A DNA stretch of 64,000 nucleotides from Gordionus sp. m RMFG-2023 (GCF_954871325.1 NC_088775.1:42819561-42883560); one strand, 5' to 3'; positions 12,062 to 24,660 are shown, numbered from the stretch's first letter. Translations and numbers: made by a program. The notes: a model not told the origin generated them from the sequence alone.

Positions 12062-12490
12062 TAGTGTTGTTAATCGACTAAGTCGACTACTGGAGTCAAG
12101 TTTTGGGCCGAAAAAATTTACCCAAAATTGACTCGAGTTGTGAACTCAAGTCTATCAACATGAATCGACTAGAGGACGAATAGTTCTATGAAACAAAGTA
12201 CAAAAGGACGAAGATTTTAAATTAGTTATTTTTAATAAAACATTTGTATTTTAATTTCAACTTTAGACTTCCAACTTGAGTCGCTATACGAAATATAATA
12301 TACTTTAGTAGACTAGAGGACGAATAGTTCTATGAACTTGAGTCATCGACCAGAGAACGAAGATTTGAAATTTTATTATTAATTAATAAAATATTTGTTC
12401 TGTTTTTTTTATTTTTTACTTTAGACTTCCAACTTGAGTCGTGCGTGAATACGAGTTATATGTCGATTAGCGAACGAATAAATTATCAGG
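12062..12490 (+). repeat. Left subterminal arm of the nested hAT
   Basis: It contains two copies of a unit with TAGAGGACGAATAGTTCTAT and CTTTAGACTTCCAACTTGAG. The units are also found inverted in the right arm at 22990-23478. CGACTAAGTCG and related words are palindromic and probably bind the transposase, by analogy with other hAT elements. Confidence 0.8.
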
Positions 12491-13439
12491 AATGGGGAAT
12501 ATCGTGTTAGACTAGAATTTTTAATATATTTTTTTAAAGCTTTTATCAGAATTGTGAACAAACATTATAACAATATAATATAGCGATACACTTTATACCA
12601 ACAAGATGTTTATTATAAAAATCGCGAATGGGGGGGGGGGGTGTTACTGCTTAAGACCTATTCATACTGTGATGTATATTGCCGAATTATTTTAGAAGAA
12701 CCAGAGCTCTATTATGTCAAGACAAACATTGGTTTTATTTTAGACCTATTTTTCTTATCGGGATAATTTTTTATCCCACGAAAATAATTTAGCTGGCTCA
12801 CTAATTTTATATTCCTATCCAGGCCTGAAAATGTTTTTTCAATAATTAATAAAATTTGAATTTATTTTTTGTTTCTTCGAAACACTCCCTTTTTCCTCTT
12901 TTTAATCATATATTATTTGTTTTCATGGTACTTTTAAAATAAATAAGATTTGTATTTTTTATTTTTTATTTTTATTTAGTTATAAAAAAAAAGTAACATA
13001 TTTTATTGTTTTATTTATTATAAAAATTTAATTATTAATAAAAAATTTATTCGCGTAGATTCTTTAGTTATTCAAATGTCTTATTTGATAATTCTATATT
13101 TAATATTCTCATAAAAATTACGCAAGACATAATTTATGATATTTGAGAATTCTCTAAGCTGAGGTATTTTTAAAATACATTCGCTGTTTAACTTTATTTT
13201 AACTTTACATAAAAATTATTTATTAAAATAGAGAAACATACATTAAAATATTTTTGATCTTAAGAGGCTTATAATTTTATATTAAATTAATTGTTACTTA
13301 ATATCTTCAAAATAATATATAAATTACACAATATTTATTTATATTTTAAATATTTATTGATAACTGTATAATACAAATAACAAGATATATAATATAATCA
13401 ATAAGATACAAATGTATATATTAATAGATAATGATTTCA

Positions 13440-15290
13440 TATTGAAACATCCCAATTATTTAAACAGATACAATGTTTAAGTGTTGTCGGTGACATCCTG
13501 TTTCGCTTATTGGTCAAAAAATCAGCGGTCTTGCTGAATGCTCTTTCGCTTGGAAAGCTGGACGTTTGTTGAGCAAGGTAATCCTTAGCTATCAGTCACA
13601 AGGTTGGGTAAAAATCACAGTTGACACTAGTGCAACCGGTTCTTTCACATATTCTATAATTTAATCTCTTGTGAGATCTGGAAATTCACAAGCTACTCTA
13701 AAATTATAAATTAATATAACCAAATATTTATAATTACTTTCTCAATTCGTGATGCATACAGACCGAATAAGGCTGTGTTTCCAAATAATCTAGAGAGAAG
13801 TCATACACATTTGCTTTGTGTTGCCACCCGTAGGTTTTATATAATAAATTGAATTTTTCATTATAATCCTGCTTTGCTACAAAATGAGGCATATATTTCA
13901 TCTTAGTTTTCGGATCTAACATGGTAGATACATAATTGCTGAATGTGCTCAGATAGTTTTTATACGTTCCACATTTTATCTGCATTTTACATCCGCATTT
14001 TTAATATCATCATCTGGATGTTTTTTGGAAGCCTCCCCTAAAATTTTGTCCATCTTTGCTATAAATAAAACAGCGGTTCCAATTGTAATGGTATCTGACG
14101 ATATTTCGAGTGTTATTTTATAAAAAGGCTTTAAAAAATTTTCGACTTCTTTTAAAGATAAAGGCTCTGTCATACATTTTCCTAGCTCTTTAATTACATC
14201 TAAATTCTTTATAAATTAAATATATTATTAACAATGCAATGTTATATCTCAAAAAGGTTATAAAAGAAGAACATAAAAGACATTATGAAAAATATGTTTA
14301 ACTTACTTTGTTTACTGTTGATATCATTAAATATTTAGAGTTCCATTTAGTTATTACATCTTAAGGAATCCTCGTTCCTCCTGAGAGCTCCAAGTACTTT
14401 TGTAAAATTTTTGGTGAAGAATAACTTCTTTCTCTTTAACTATCAAATTTATAATATGGGCTAAACATCGGTGGCTGTATAAGCTTGTTTTATATTTTTC
14501 ATGATAAAGTGTAATCATTTTTTCAGCAGCGTTTACTATTTTTGGTGCGTTATCATGCGTGATGGAAATAATCTTGTCCTGGATCTCAAATTCATCGAAA
14601 GATTTTAACAAATATTGTGATATCTCCTCACCACTATGAGGATAGGGTAGCTGAATTATATCTAGAAGACAACTTTCCATTTTCCACTTTTTATCGGTAT
14701 AGTGGCATGTAATTACACAAAAAGACGATGAGTTAATGGATGTCCACGTATCAGTTGTGATAGCCATTTTTTAATATTCTTTAAATTTTTTATGAGTTGT
14801 AATTTTGAAATTTTATACATTTTTTTAATGTATTTACAAGCTGTCTGTCTTGTCCAGATTTTCTTATGCTTGAATATGAAGGAAAATATATTTCGGAACT
14901 TCTTTTACTATCCATAGCTTTGAAAGGAATGTTGTTTTTTATAATAAATTTCAAAATTAATTTGTTAAGGCATTCGTTTTCCTTAGGTAATAATCTACGA
15001 ATGCCAACTAGGCTTTTGGGTATATCTTCGCTCTCTCCATTCCCAATTAAATCTGGATGATTTCTTCTAACGTAATTTTTTAAATTGGCTATAAATATTA
15101 ATATAGCTCATAATTTTATTTGTTATAATACTTGTTGCAGTGTGAACGCTAAAATATCTATTATACATTTTACACATCTTTCGATTTTTGTTAGGGCTTA
15201 ATTCAAACCTGCTCTTTGTATTAAAAGAAGTACTATCTATCGATGTATTAACTGATGAATCAGATATTACTGATATCTGACTCATATTGA
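13440..15290 (-). pseudogene. hAT transposase with BED-like N-terminus, decayed
   Basis: On the minus strand the order is: a serine-rich N-terminus (15067-15285); a region with NYVRRNHPDLIGNG, as in BED zinc-finger domains; the catalytic start MAITTDTWTSINSSSFCVI with CLLDIIQLPYPH and SITHDNAPKIVNAA (14354-14767), matching the first two acidic residues of the hAT RNase H-like core; EPLSLKEVENFLKPFYKIT (13976-14173); STMLDPKTKMKYMPHF (13734-13985); and the C-terminal block YLAQQTSSFPSERAFSKTA with NRMSPTTLK (about 13480-13690). The parts lie in different frames, some separated by intron-like gaps, so it is probably inactive. It belongs with the 12062-23478 element because it lies within it. 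Confidence 0.75.
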
Positions 15291-16900
15291 TGTCTTAATC
15301 TTGATCATCCAGAAGATCTTGGTTGTATGCAAGGTCTTTCTAATCACATTTATAATTACAAAATTTGTTACATAATCTAACCTCCGAGTCAAGGGTTATT
15401 TAGTAGAGGGTTGCTGTTATTTTCATCACTATCTTGGTACGACATTTTAGTATGAAAGGAAAATGATTTTTTCAAATATTTTTTCATATAAAATAATTTT
15501 AAATATGATTGTGCAAAAATAAAATTATTAATAAAATATAAGAAATAAATAATTAAAAATTATTAGTAACCCCCCACACCTCAATTCTTACTTTTAGTTT
15601 TATATATAAAAATATAACAACGTTAGTGCGTTTTGTAATATTTTTCAAAGAGAATAGTGGATTAATTATTATTCTTGAATTTTAATTATATATAATATTA
15701 ATAAATAATAATTTTTTATTATCATAATAATCTTGATAATTTAAATTCAATATTTTTATCCTTGCTAAATTATAGAACTTTTTGTAGGTGTGTAACCCTG
15801 AAACTGAATCATTTTTATTATATGCTTAAAAAAATTGAAAGAATGAGGATTCTTAAATATTATATGAAGTCAAGGGTTGTTTAGATTTTTTTATAAAAAA
15901 TGAGGGGGGGGGGCAGATGAATAGCATATACAAAAAATACTTATAATTTCACATTCCTTCTTTCTTCATGATTGAAAATCCCTTATAACATTGAAATTAA
16001 AATCTAAAAATTCTACAATTATATTTTTAAAAAAGATTAAAGGAAAATAATACAATTAAATTAATTCAATTTATTAGTCATAATTCACAATACACATATT
16101 AATATTATGTTTCTTATTTTAATTTTGAAAGAATTTAGCGCCTAGCTGGCACCACCAAATTTTTGGATATTTTTTAACCAATCCCTCCTCTTGTTTCTTT
16201 CTCCCAAAATAAATCTATCTCTTTCAAAATAAATTTTGGGCTATTTTAAAAAAGTTATAAAAAAGTAAAATTTTCTTGTTTTTTCCACCATTAACAATAT
16301 TTATTTATTTAAAAATATTTTTTTTATTTATATAAATAAATTTTTGATATGTTCAAACGATTTATATTTTTTAATAAAAAAGGAATAGTAAGTCATATAT
16401 TAAAATTGCACATATATATTAGATTCAGAACGATATTGCATTATAAAATCAAATCATAGATCACATGTTAAATATAAAATAATATATTCTCAATATATAA
16501 AATCAATTACAGATAAAATCATTGCAATATATAATATTGCACAGAGAATATAATTGCTGCACTTATAAAATCAGGCACCGATCATATGTAAATATATAAA
16601 AATTGATTTAAAAGAATTAAGATAATATATAATTTTTAATCTCTCAATAACTTTGAACCTTTGCGCAAATAAACAAGAATATCTTCTAGTCTGTGCTAAT
16701 ACTTCTCGTTCAACTGATATAATTAAAGTCTAATTTTTCTTGGTCTATATTAGCTCAGCCTATTTTTTATAATTTTTTAATTTATTAAATGTTCTCTCGC
16801 AATTAACCTCCGCAAATGACAAAATTAAAATGTATTCTTATGTCAAAAAATTAATGTATGCACTTTTGTTGCATATTGTAACTTGTAATGATTTCATACA
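15291..16900. other. AT-rich body of the nested hAT
   Basis: No gene is visible. A run of ten G residues occurs near 15905. Several words repeat around 16390-16620 (AAATCA, ATATAATATTGCA), suggesting weak tandem duplication. Confidence 0.4.
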
Positions 16901-16906
16901 CGCCTA

Positions 16907-17071
16907 TTAAACACCTATTACATTTATTATCAAATCATATTCTAATATTCCATCTTCTTCATTTAATTCCTCACTTGTACATATGATATCATCATCCATT
17001 TTATTTAATTCTGCTATTAAATCTTTGAATATACTGATAAATGAACACAATTCGTTATGTAATTTAACGCT
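16907..17071 (-). pseudogene. 3' part of an unknown reading frame split by the gypsy insertion
   Basis: The frame reads LHNELCSFISIFKDLIAELN and then ICTSEELNEEDGILEYDLII to a stop at 16907. The other part lies beyond the inserted element at about 22383-22436 (VNALEKLPQFVNIL), in the same register once the duplicated site is counted once. It is acidic and probably helical. I do not recognise the family. It may be an accessory gene of the host hAT element. Confidence 0.45.
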
Positions 17072-17355
17072 TAATAATTTAATGGAAGGCGCAACAAAAA
17101 CATAAATTTTTATTTTATTTTTTATTAACACTTTTAATACTAAAATATTTAACATTTTGTGCTCTATATATGTACATTTTAAATTTACATTTTTTACATA
17201 TTGAAATAATAAGTTTTTTAAAAAGTTATATAAAAAAAAGAATTTTGACAAGTTCGTCCTTATATTTTATAAAAAGTAAAAGAAAATTTACGAAAAGTTC
17301 ATTTAATTTAAAAAGAAAAAAATTATATAGTTTATTCAAAATTTCCATATTAACA
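17072..17355 (-). repeat. 3' LTR of the gypsy element
   Basis: On the element's strand it starts TGTTAATATGG and ends near TTATTA. It matches 22088-22377 along its whole length with scattered differences. Confidence 0.9.
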
Positions 17356-17640
17356 TTTCCCTCTTTTTTTAAATGTCTTCTTTCCTCAGTTTCTTATCTT
17401 CACTTCCAGTCATTAGTCACTTGTTCGTATATCTTGAGATTGTTTGTTTGACCATCTGATTATCGTTTGTTGAATCGATTATTGAACATCTTTCGTGAAA
17501 CATAGTTGGTTGCACATCATTGTTGATACGTCGTTGGTTGAACATTGCTTGTTGATTTGCTGTTTGTATTGATCATCCCATTTCTTTTTAAAAATTTTAT
17601 GTATATATTTTTTTACAAAATTTTTTATTTATTTTAACAA

Positions 17641-18680
17641 TCATTTTCTATGTCGTAAGTCATATTCTAGCTTTTGAACTTGACTTTGAATTTTTGAATT
17701 TTGAACATGACTTTGAATTTTCGAATTTTGACCTTGAACTTGAACTTGTTCACTTCTTCCCCCTCTAAAAATTTTTTCAGTATTATCTTTTGTTACATTC
17801 GTTGCTCTTTTCTTTATTTGATTTATATGTCTCCTAATAATATGATGTCCATTATCTATTTTGTACGTTAAGTTTCCTTCTTTTTGTATCACTGTTCCTT
17901 TGTCCCAAATATTTTCTTTAAACGTTTTGTACCAAATTTTTTCTCCTACGTCTATATCTCTATTATCCGATATTTTCCTCTTTAATATATTTTCGTTTTC
18001 CTCCATTGGTTTCATTAAATCCCATTTAGTCCTCATTGTACTTGAAAACATCAACTTGCTAGGTATCATATTTGTTGTATCATTAGGCGTATTTCTAATT
18101 TATTTTCTTGTTGTTTTCCATATTTCTTTTCATGCTCATTTTCATCGTTCTATTCATGCGTTCACATTGCCCATTTGATTGTTGATGATGCGGTACTGTG
18201 AGTATGTGATTAATTTCATTATCTTTACAAATTTTTTTAAATAAATAGCTAGTAAAATTAGTACCATTATCCGTCACTATTTAGTATGGTATTCCAAATA
18301 AACTAACGATTCTCATCAATTCTTTTATCGTAGATTCAGTCGTTATGTTCTTCATCCGTATTATTATTTGCTATATGCGTCAACAAATACCATAAAATTG
18401 TTATTTTCAAATTGTGCAAAATCTATGTGTACTCGTTCAAAAATCTTAGTTGCTTTCTCCTAAGGGTTTTGTATGAGTTATCTGTGTATTTATTGCATGA
18501 ATCACAATTTTTCACCTCTTGATCTATCTCTGTATTTATACCAGGCCACCACAAGTAATCATTTGCTAACAATTTTGTTTTGCCTGCTCCTAGATGTCCC
18601 TTGTGTAATTCACGTAAGATCTCCTTTCTCATGTTCATCGGTATTATTATTCTGTTTTCCTTAAAAAGACAATCTTTCAT
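17641..18680 (-). pseudogene. Ty3/gypsy integrase region (fossil)
   Basis: The region holds the zinc-binding HHCC part (LHKGHLGAGKTKLLANDYLW with CDSC), part of the catalytic core (TDNGTNF) and a C-terminal part. It belongs to the element at 17072-22377 and is broken. Confidence 0.8.
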
Positions 18681-18877
18681 CTAGCTGAATTCCATCTCCA
18701 TATTTTTGTACGTTTTATTTTTTATCGGGTTGTTATTCCTAATATTATCAATTATTTCCATTAATTCTTCATCCTTATATGTTTCTTTAATTACTCTATT
18801 AAAGTTTATTGGGATGTCCCATAATTTGTCATCAATTTTTTCACCTTCTATATTCTTTATCGCATTTTCTGTATTTG

Positions 18878-20267
18878 TCAAGGTAATCTTGATAAACAAT
18901 CTGACACTAAATTCTGTTTCCCCTGTCTATGTATAAATGTGTAATCATAAGCTCCCATTGCTAAATTCCACTTTTGTAATCGCATTGATATCGAAGTATT
19001 TTCTTTGAGTGTTTTTGAAAACAAATATATTTGCGGTTTGTGATCTTTTATTATCGTAAATTTTGTCCCAATCAAATATTCTTGAAATTTTTTCACAGCA
19101 TGTATTATAGATAGAGCTTCTCTTTCAATATTTGTATAATTCGTTTCAGCTTTCAATAAAGTTCTCGACGCAAATGCTATAGGTTCTTCTTTACCATCAC
19201 CTTCAATGTGAAATAATACTGCATCTAATCCTTTTTTCGAAGCGTCAGTAGCAATTCCTATAGGCAATTCAGGATTGTAAAAATTTAAAGTTGGCGGACT
19301 ACTAATCAACGTTTTCAAATCATCAAAACTTTTCTGATGTGAATCTTCCCATATCCACGTCTCTTTTATACAATTTTATACAGCGGGTCTGCTAAGGCTG
19401 CAAAGTTACACAAAAATTTTCTGTAATAACTGGCCATGCCTAAAAATGTTGCTAACTCCTCTTTTGTTGTTGATTTTGGCATGTTTGTAATGGCTTTGAT
19501 TTTATCTTCATTCGGATGTATGCCTTTTTCGTCTATATCATGTCCCAAAAATCTTATCTCCTTTTTCATAAAGACACTCTTGTTGAAGTTTTGTGTAAGT
19601 CCATATTTTGTTATTTTGTCGAAGACTTTTTTTATGTTGTTCAGATGTACTGTATCATTATCACCAGTTATCAATAAATCATCTATGTAAAATATGACAT
19701 CTTTCATATCTCTAAAAATTTTATTCATGGTACATTGGAAAATTGCTGATGACGTTTTTAAACCAAAAGGTAGTCTCGTAAATCTATAATAACATTTGTG
19801 CTTTGATATTGTAAGTAAATCTCTAGATTCTTTATGTATTGGTATTTGAAGAAACGCGTTTTTGAAGTCAATTTTTGTAAATTTTTTTCCTTTCGATAAT
19901 TTCGAAATTAAATCACCAATACGTGGTATCGGATATTTAAAGTCCTCTAATACAGGGTTTATCGTATTTTTAAAATCAGCACATAGCCTTAGTGATCCAT
20001 CACTTTTATAAACTGGAGTGAGTGGACTTGCCCATCGTACTTCATCTACTGTATTATCTTATCAACAATCCATTTTTGTAATTCTTTTGTTATTAAATCA
20101 AGTCTTTTATATGGAACGCGTCTTGGTGGTATAATTTTTGGTTTTGCATCTTGTTTCAAATGTAATTTAACATCACTACGATATATAGGTTTTTTATTAA
20201 TTTTTGAATTGCATTCTTTTATCAATTTTTCTATCATATCATTATTACTTTCCTCGATTAGATTCAC
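18878..20267 (-). pseudogene. Ty3/gypsy reverse transcriptase and RNase H region (fossil)
   Basis: The reverse transcriptase shows the FYIDDLLI catalytic motif, LGHDIDEKGIHP and FLGMASYYRKF. RNase H follows with ATDASKKGLDAVLFH and AFASRTL, then IKDHKPQIYLF. Order and spacing fit Ty3/gypsy pol. The region is broken. Confidence 0.88.
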
Positions 20268-20658
20268 AAATTTATTAAGTATGTTTCCGAAAACTTTTAT
20301 CCACGTCCTTCCCAGAAGTGCAATCTTGTCACTTTGGAGTACATACTCATTTAAGTTTTGGTCTTCATATTTCGCTTTTATTTAAACGATTCCTAACACC
20401 TCTATTCTTTTCCCATCATATCCAGTTAGTTTCGTATCTGATTTATTTAAGACTTTAATTGCTATCTTTCTTGCAATATTAATGGGCAATATTGAAAAGA
20501 CCCGGTGACGATCTGCATGACTATCGGTATCTCATTAAAGTATTTTATAAGCACATTTTCCTTGTCATCATCTCCCATATTATTCACATCAACGTTAAAT
20601 AAATTGTGTTCCTTTTTATCATTATTATCCTCTTTTATTTCTTCTATATCGATAGTAT

Positions 20659-21720
20659 TTATATTATTCGAATATCTGGATAGATTATTATTATTGTCTT
20701 TACATATGTTGTTGTATGACTGATTATTTTTTCGATTATTATTGTATCTTGGTATGTATCTTGATTCGTTCTGATGTCTATAATATCTATAATTATTTTC
20801 ATTATATTTATAATTATCATCATTATTATATCTATAGTTATTGTAGTTGTTATTATAATTATTTTTATTGTTAAATCTTGTGAAATTATTATACGGTCCT
20901 GGCCCATTATACCCCCTATCATTATCGTAAACTCTAGGATTATAATTGTTTCGATATCTTGGTTATAATTATTTGCATGTCTCGAATTAAAATTAATTTG
21001 ATATCGTGGATTGAAATTGTTTTGAAAAAGCGGATTAAAATTATTCCCTTGATAATTATTTCTATGATGATTGTCGTATCTAGGCTTCCATTGACTTCTG
21101 TATACGTTATTCGTTTGCGCATCTATCCCTCTATTGCGATCATCGTATTTTATCATCCTTCTATCCGTATCCGCTTGATTATCTTCTGCATTTCTATTTG
21201 TTTTATTTCCGTTGTGTCTCCTTCTATTTTTATGTTATCAATTTTATTAATTATTTTATCATATGCTTCTTTTTCCTCAATCTCCTTTCCTATTTTTATT
21301 ATCTCTGATATATCTGTACTTTCTATATGTGAAATTTTCTGACGTATCTCTTTATTAGTTGAAAATATTTTTATTCTCTCGATTGCTCTACTATAATTAC
21401 TGAATCTGCATTTATTACTTAATATACATAATCTAGTTATCAAATTACTGAATGTTTCATTTTTATCTTGCATCACTTCACTAAATTCTTTTAGATACGT
21501 TATATACGATTTGTCTGGGTGTAATAGTTTGAATCTTTCAAGAACGATTAACGGATTGCAAAATTCTGTTGGAGTACATATTGCCTCTAGTTTAAAGTAT
21601 TGTTCTTCAGGTAATTTTTGCGTGAATGCGTAAGCTTTTTCTGCATCAGAATATTGTGGATCCTTAAAAATATTATCAAATTTTTTTTAAAAAGCTTCAA
21701 CACTATTATTATAATTTGGA
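20659..21720 (-). pseudogene. Ty3/gypsy gag region with low-complexity tail (fossil)
   Basis: The gag-like part includes NETFSNLITRLCILSNKCRF. It is followed by an asparagine-, arginine- and tyrosine-rich low-complexity stretch where a nucleocapsid would be. I see no clear zinc knuckle. The long isoleucine-rich frames on both strands here are shadows of this low-complexity sequence. Confidence 0.6.
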
Positions 21721-22087
21721 CATTCAATAATAGTATTTTTTACCTTTACCAAAGGTTTAATTATACTTTATTATATCACATCAATATTTTATAACTATAA
21801 TTTATCATATATATATATATTTATTTAAATACAATACGATTATATTGATAATTTCTTTAAAGTCTCTGATATCGTTTTGCCTTCAGTATAAACAATCTCC
21901 CATTGGCATCAATATATTCCTTTCCATATATAAGTCCATAGGCCTTCGTCAAGTCTATCATATCGTATTAGAATTATAGTTTTGCTTTCATGTACTTTAT
22001 ATGTGCAATCTCTTTTGTTATTATCAAAAATTCTTTTTATACTTATTTCAATTGGTAGTGTAATAATTAACAAATATTCTGACACCA

Positions 22088-22377
22088 TAATAATTTAATA
22101 GAAGGCGCAACAAAGACAATTAAATTTTTATTTTATTTTTTATTAACACTTTTAACACTAAAATATTTAACATTTTGTGCTCTATATATATATACCTTTT
22201 AAATTTACATTTTTTACATATTGAAATAATAAGTTTTTTTTAAAGTTATATAAAAAAAAGAATTTCGAAAAGTTCGCCCTTATATTTTATAAAAAGTAAA
22301 AGAAAATTTACTAAAAGGTCAATTTAATTTAAAAAGAAAAAAATATATAAAGTTTATTCAAAATTTCCATATTAACA
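22088..22377 (-). repeat. 5' LTR of the gypsy element
   Basis: It is the partner of 17072-17355. It is followed inward by the primer binding site and outward by the ACGCT target copy. Confidence 0.9.
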
Positions 22378-22499
22378 ACGCTCAATATATTTACGAATTG
22401 TGGCAGTTTTTCCAAGGCATTTACAGAAACCTTTACTATTTATTTCATTAAAATGCCTCATTTAAATTTTTTAACCGGTCCACTCGCACTTTTTAAAAT

Positions 22500-22790
22500 C
22501 AATTGTCACCTTTCTATGATACATATTTATTGAAATTTTAATTTAACATGTTTACAATATCTATTTTTACCCATTTGTTTTAAAAAAAATCAAATATAAT
22601 TTTGACAATTGTCATTTTTCTATAGTACACCTTCACTGAAATTTTAATTTAACATGTTTACTATGTATATTTTTGCCCATTTGCCTTAAAAATTTAAAAA
22701 TAACGATTATGACAATTGTCACTTTTTTATGGTACATAATCACTGTTTAAAAAAATAACGATGACAAATGCCAGTGTAATAATAGTAAGT
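22500..22790. repeat. Diverged copies of the 118-bp repeat of the 53-55 kb array
   Basis: About two and a half units contain ATTATGACAATTGTCACTTT, a TGGTACAT word and TTTAACATGTTTAC, the same words in the same order as the right arm of the fold-back element at 52826-59281. They lie inside the hAT at 12062-23478. Confidence 0.75.
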
Positions 22791-22989
22791 CAGAGCATTA
22801 TAATTAAAAGAAGCTATAAATATACCCTCCCATAATTTTAATATTTACTTAATGTTATTATTATATTTATTGGAGTCAACCATAGAAGTCTTGGTCAAAA
22901 AAAATGATCTGGATAATGGGACAAGTGAAAAAAAGCAACCCAAACCTTAGATCGTCCTTTAAAAAACGACCCATATTTTGGATCAGATC

Positions 22990-23478
22990 GAATAAAACGA
23001 CCATAACTTTGAGTTTAAGTCGTAAAAAACGACCCGATGTTTGAGTCTGAGTCGAAAAAACGACACAACTATTCGTCTTCTAGTCGACTTAAGTATATAA
23101 CTCGTATAACGACTCAAGTTGGAAGTCTAAAGTTAAAAATAAAAAAACAGAAAAATGTTTTATAAATTAATAATAACTAATTTAAAATCTCCGTCCTTAA
23201 GTCGACTCAAGTTCATAGAACTATTCGTCCTCTAGTCGACACAAGTATATTATATTTAGTATTCACGACTCAAGTAGGAATTATAAAGTTTAAAATAAAA
23301 AAAACAGAACAAATGTTTTATTAATTAATAATAACTAATCAAGTTCATAGAACTATTCGTCCTCTAGTCGACTCAAGTTTATAGACTTGAGTTCACGACT
23401 TAAGTTGGTTGACTTATTTGACTAATGACTAGAGACTCTGAGTCGTAGTCGGGTGAACTCAACTTTTTAACAACACTA
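22990..23478 (-). repeat. Right subterminal arm of the nested hAT
   Basis: This arm is inverted relative to 12062-12490. It holds repeated GAACTATTCGTCCTCTAGTC and GACTCAAGTT words and ends AACAACACTA at 23478. The words GACTCAAGTT and AACTTGAGTC alternate, so single strands could fold back on themselves. Confidence 0.8.
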
Positions 23479-24013
23479 CTTATTTGGATTTGGACCTTGA
23501 AAATAATTTTAGGAAGAGACATGATAATTAAATTTAAAAATCAATAGTTGATTAGTGATTTTGAACTCGGCTAATTACAATATTAATTTAAAATTAATAA
23601 ATGATTATATTTATTTAATTAGAGTTATATAATAATTTAAATAATAAAAGTCAATTACGCTTCAACGGTTAAGCCTAATTAATATTTAGTGAGTGATATT
23701 GATATATTTTTAACACAGAATTTGATTGCAAGCTGACATAGTGAAAATATAATATATATGTATTAATCTAATCTAATAATTAAAATGGTATTCATTTAAT
23801 AAAAATTTAGATAGTCTTATTAATTTAAATAATAAATTAAACCTATATATTACTCAATAGAATTATAAAAGAAATCGTTCAGGGGGCAATTAAATAAATT
23901 TATTTTTAGTTCAAGAAGACAATTTTAAAAAAAAATTTTTGTTTCAGGGGGCTATTCAAATTTGTCAGGGGGCTCAAGCCCATGCGCTCCCCCCCCCCCC
24001 CAGTGACGCCACT

Positions 24014-24660
24014 GTCATCGATATATTATAGGAATCCTCAATAGTTTCATATTTATTTAATTCAAATCTCTAGCAGAATCTTTTTATTTGCTTTTCCCCA
24101 ATCACTATGCTAAATTCTTAATAATTAAAATTTATTCATTTCATTAACGAGTCTAGAGAAATTATAAATTGTTCTATTAATTTTATTAGTTTTAGATTTT
24201 TTTAAATTATATTTTTAAATAGATTTAATTTCTGAATCGAGTGACATCTGGAAATATTTAACTATATGATATTTAAATATTATCGTCAACATTTTTCCAA
24301 TGATTCAATTCTTTTAAAATATCAATTAAAGAAATAAATGGTTCATTGGCCAAAAGAAAACCTAATAACTTGAAAAAAATATATCTTGTAATTTCTTTCA
24401 AAGTAGATTGATATCAAAATTTTGCTAAATGCGATAATATCATTAGCTAACTATGAGTATCTTAAATGCAAGATACTTTTACAAAATTATCATTACCAAT
24501 GAAGGTCATTCATGTGATAAGAATGAATATTCGCAATAAATAATAAAATATTTAATGACGAGTTAATTATATCAGGGATTTTAACGTTTTACCCCATTTA
24601 TAGCATAATCAGGGAAGAGAGACTAGTAATTTTAATGGCAGTTGAATATTAATTTGCAAA
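24014..24660. other. AT-rich sequence
   Basis: I see no gene or repeat here. Confidence 0.45.

Larger units (their letters stand above)
17072..22377 (-). mobile_element. Ty3/gypsy LTR retrotransposon, broken fossil with both LTRs
   Basis: It lies on the minus strand with two LTRs of about 284 and 290 bp and is flanked by a perfect 5-bp target duplication, ACGCT (17067-17071 and 22378-22382). Just inside the 5' LTR, TGGTGTCAG matches a tRNA-Leu primer binding site. Just before the 3' LTR, AAAAAAAGAGGGAAA is a polypurine tract. Gag, protease, reverse transcriptase, RNase H and integrase regions follow in the usual Ty3 order. The reading frames are broken at several places. The LTRs look roughly 93% identical by eye, so the copy is moderately old. 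It inserted into the hAT at 12062-23478. Confidence 0.92.
12062..23478 (-). mobile_element. Nested hAT with GACTTGAGTC subterminal repeats
   Basis: The left end TAGTGTTGTTAATCGACT and the right end AACAACACTA are inverted. Both arms carry repeats of about 170-180 bp containing ACTTGAGTCGACTAGAGG and GACGAATAGTTCTATGAACT. Roughly two units lie in the left arm and two to three in the right. The target duplication is not clear: CTTATAC on the left resembles CTTATTT on the right only in part. A hAT transposase is encoded on the minus strand (13440-15290). A Ty3/gypsy element later inserted at 17072-22377. Without it, this element would be about 6.1 kb. Confidence 0.75.
10495..24013. mobile_element. 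Outer hAT-like element with CAGGGGCGTCGC ends
   Basis: The left end CAGGGGCGTCGCTAG is mirrored by AGTGACGCCACTG at the right end. Both arms continue with AGGGGGCTCAA-type sequence. The flanks TCATCTAT on the left and TCATCGAT on the right match at 7 of 8 positions, as expected for an old hAT 8-bp target duplication. The 13.5 kb length is explained by the nested elements at 12062-23478 and 17072-22377, leaving about 2 kb of its own sequence (10495-12061 and 23479-24013). That part encodes no protein I can recognise, so it looks non-autonomous. Confidence 0.65.

Noticed and set aside
20774-21342. Isoleucine-rich membrane-like proteins on the plus strand
   Set aside because: They are opposite-strand shadows of the low-complexity gag region of the gypsy fossil.
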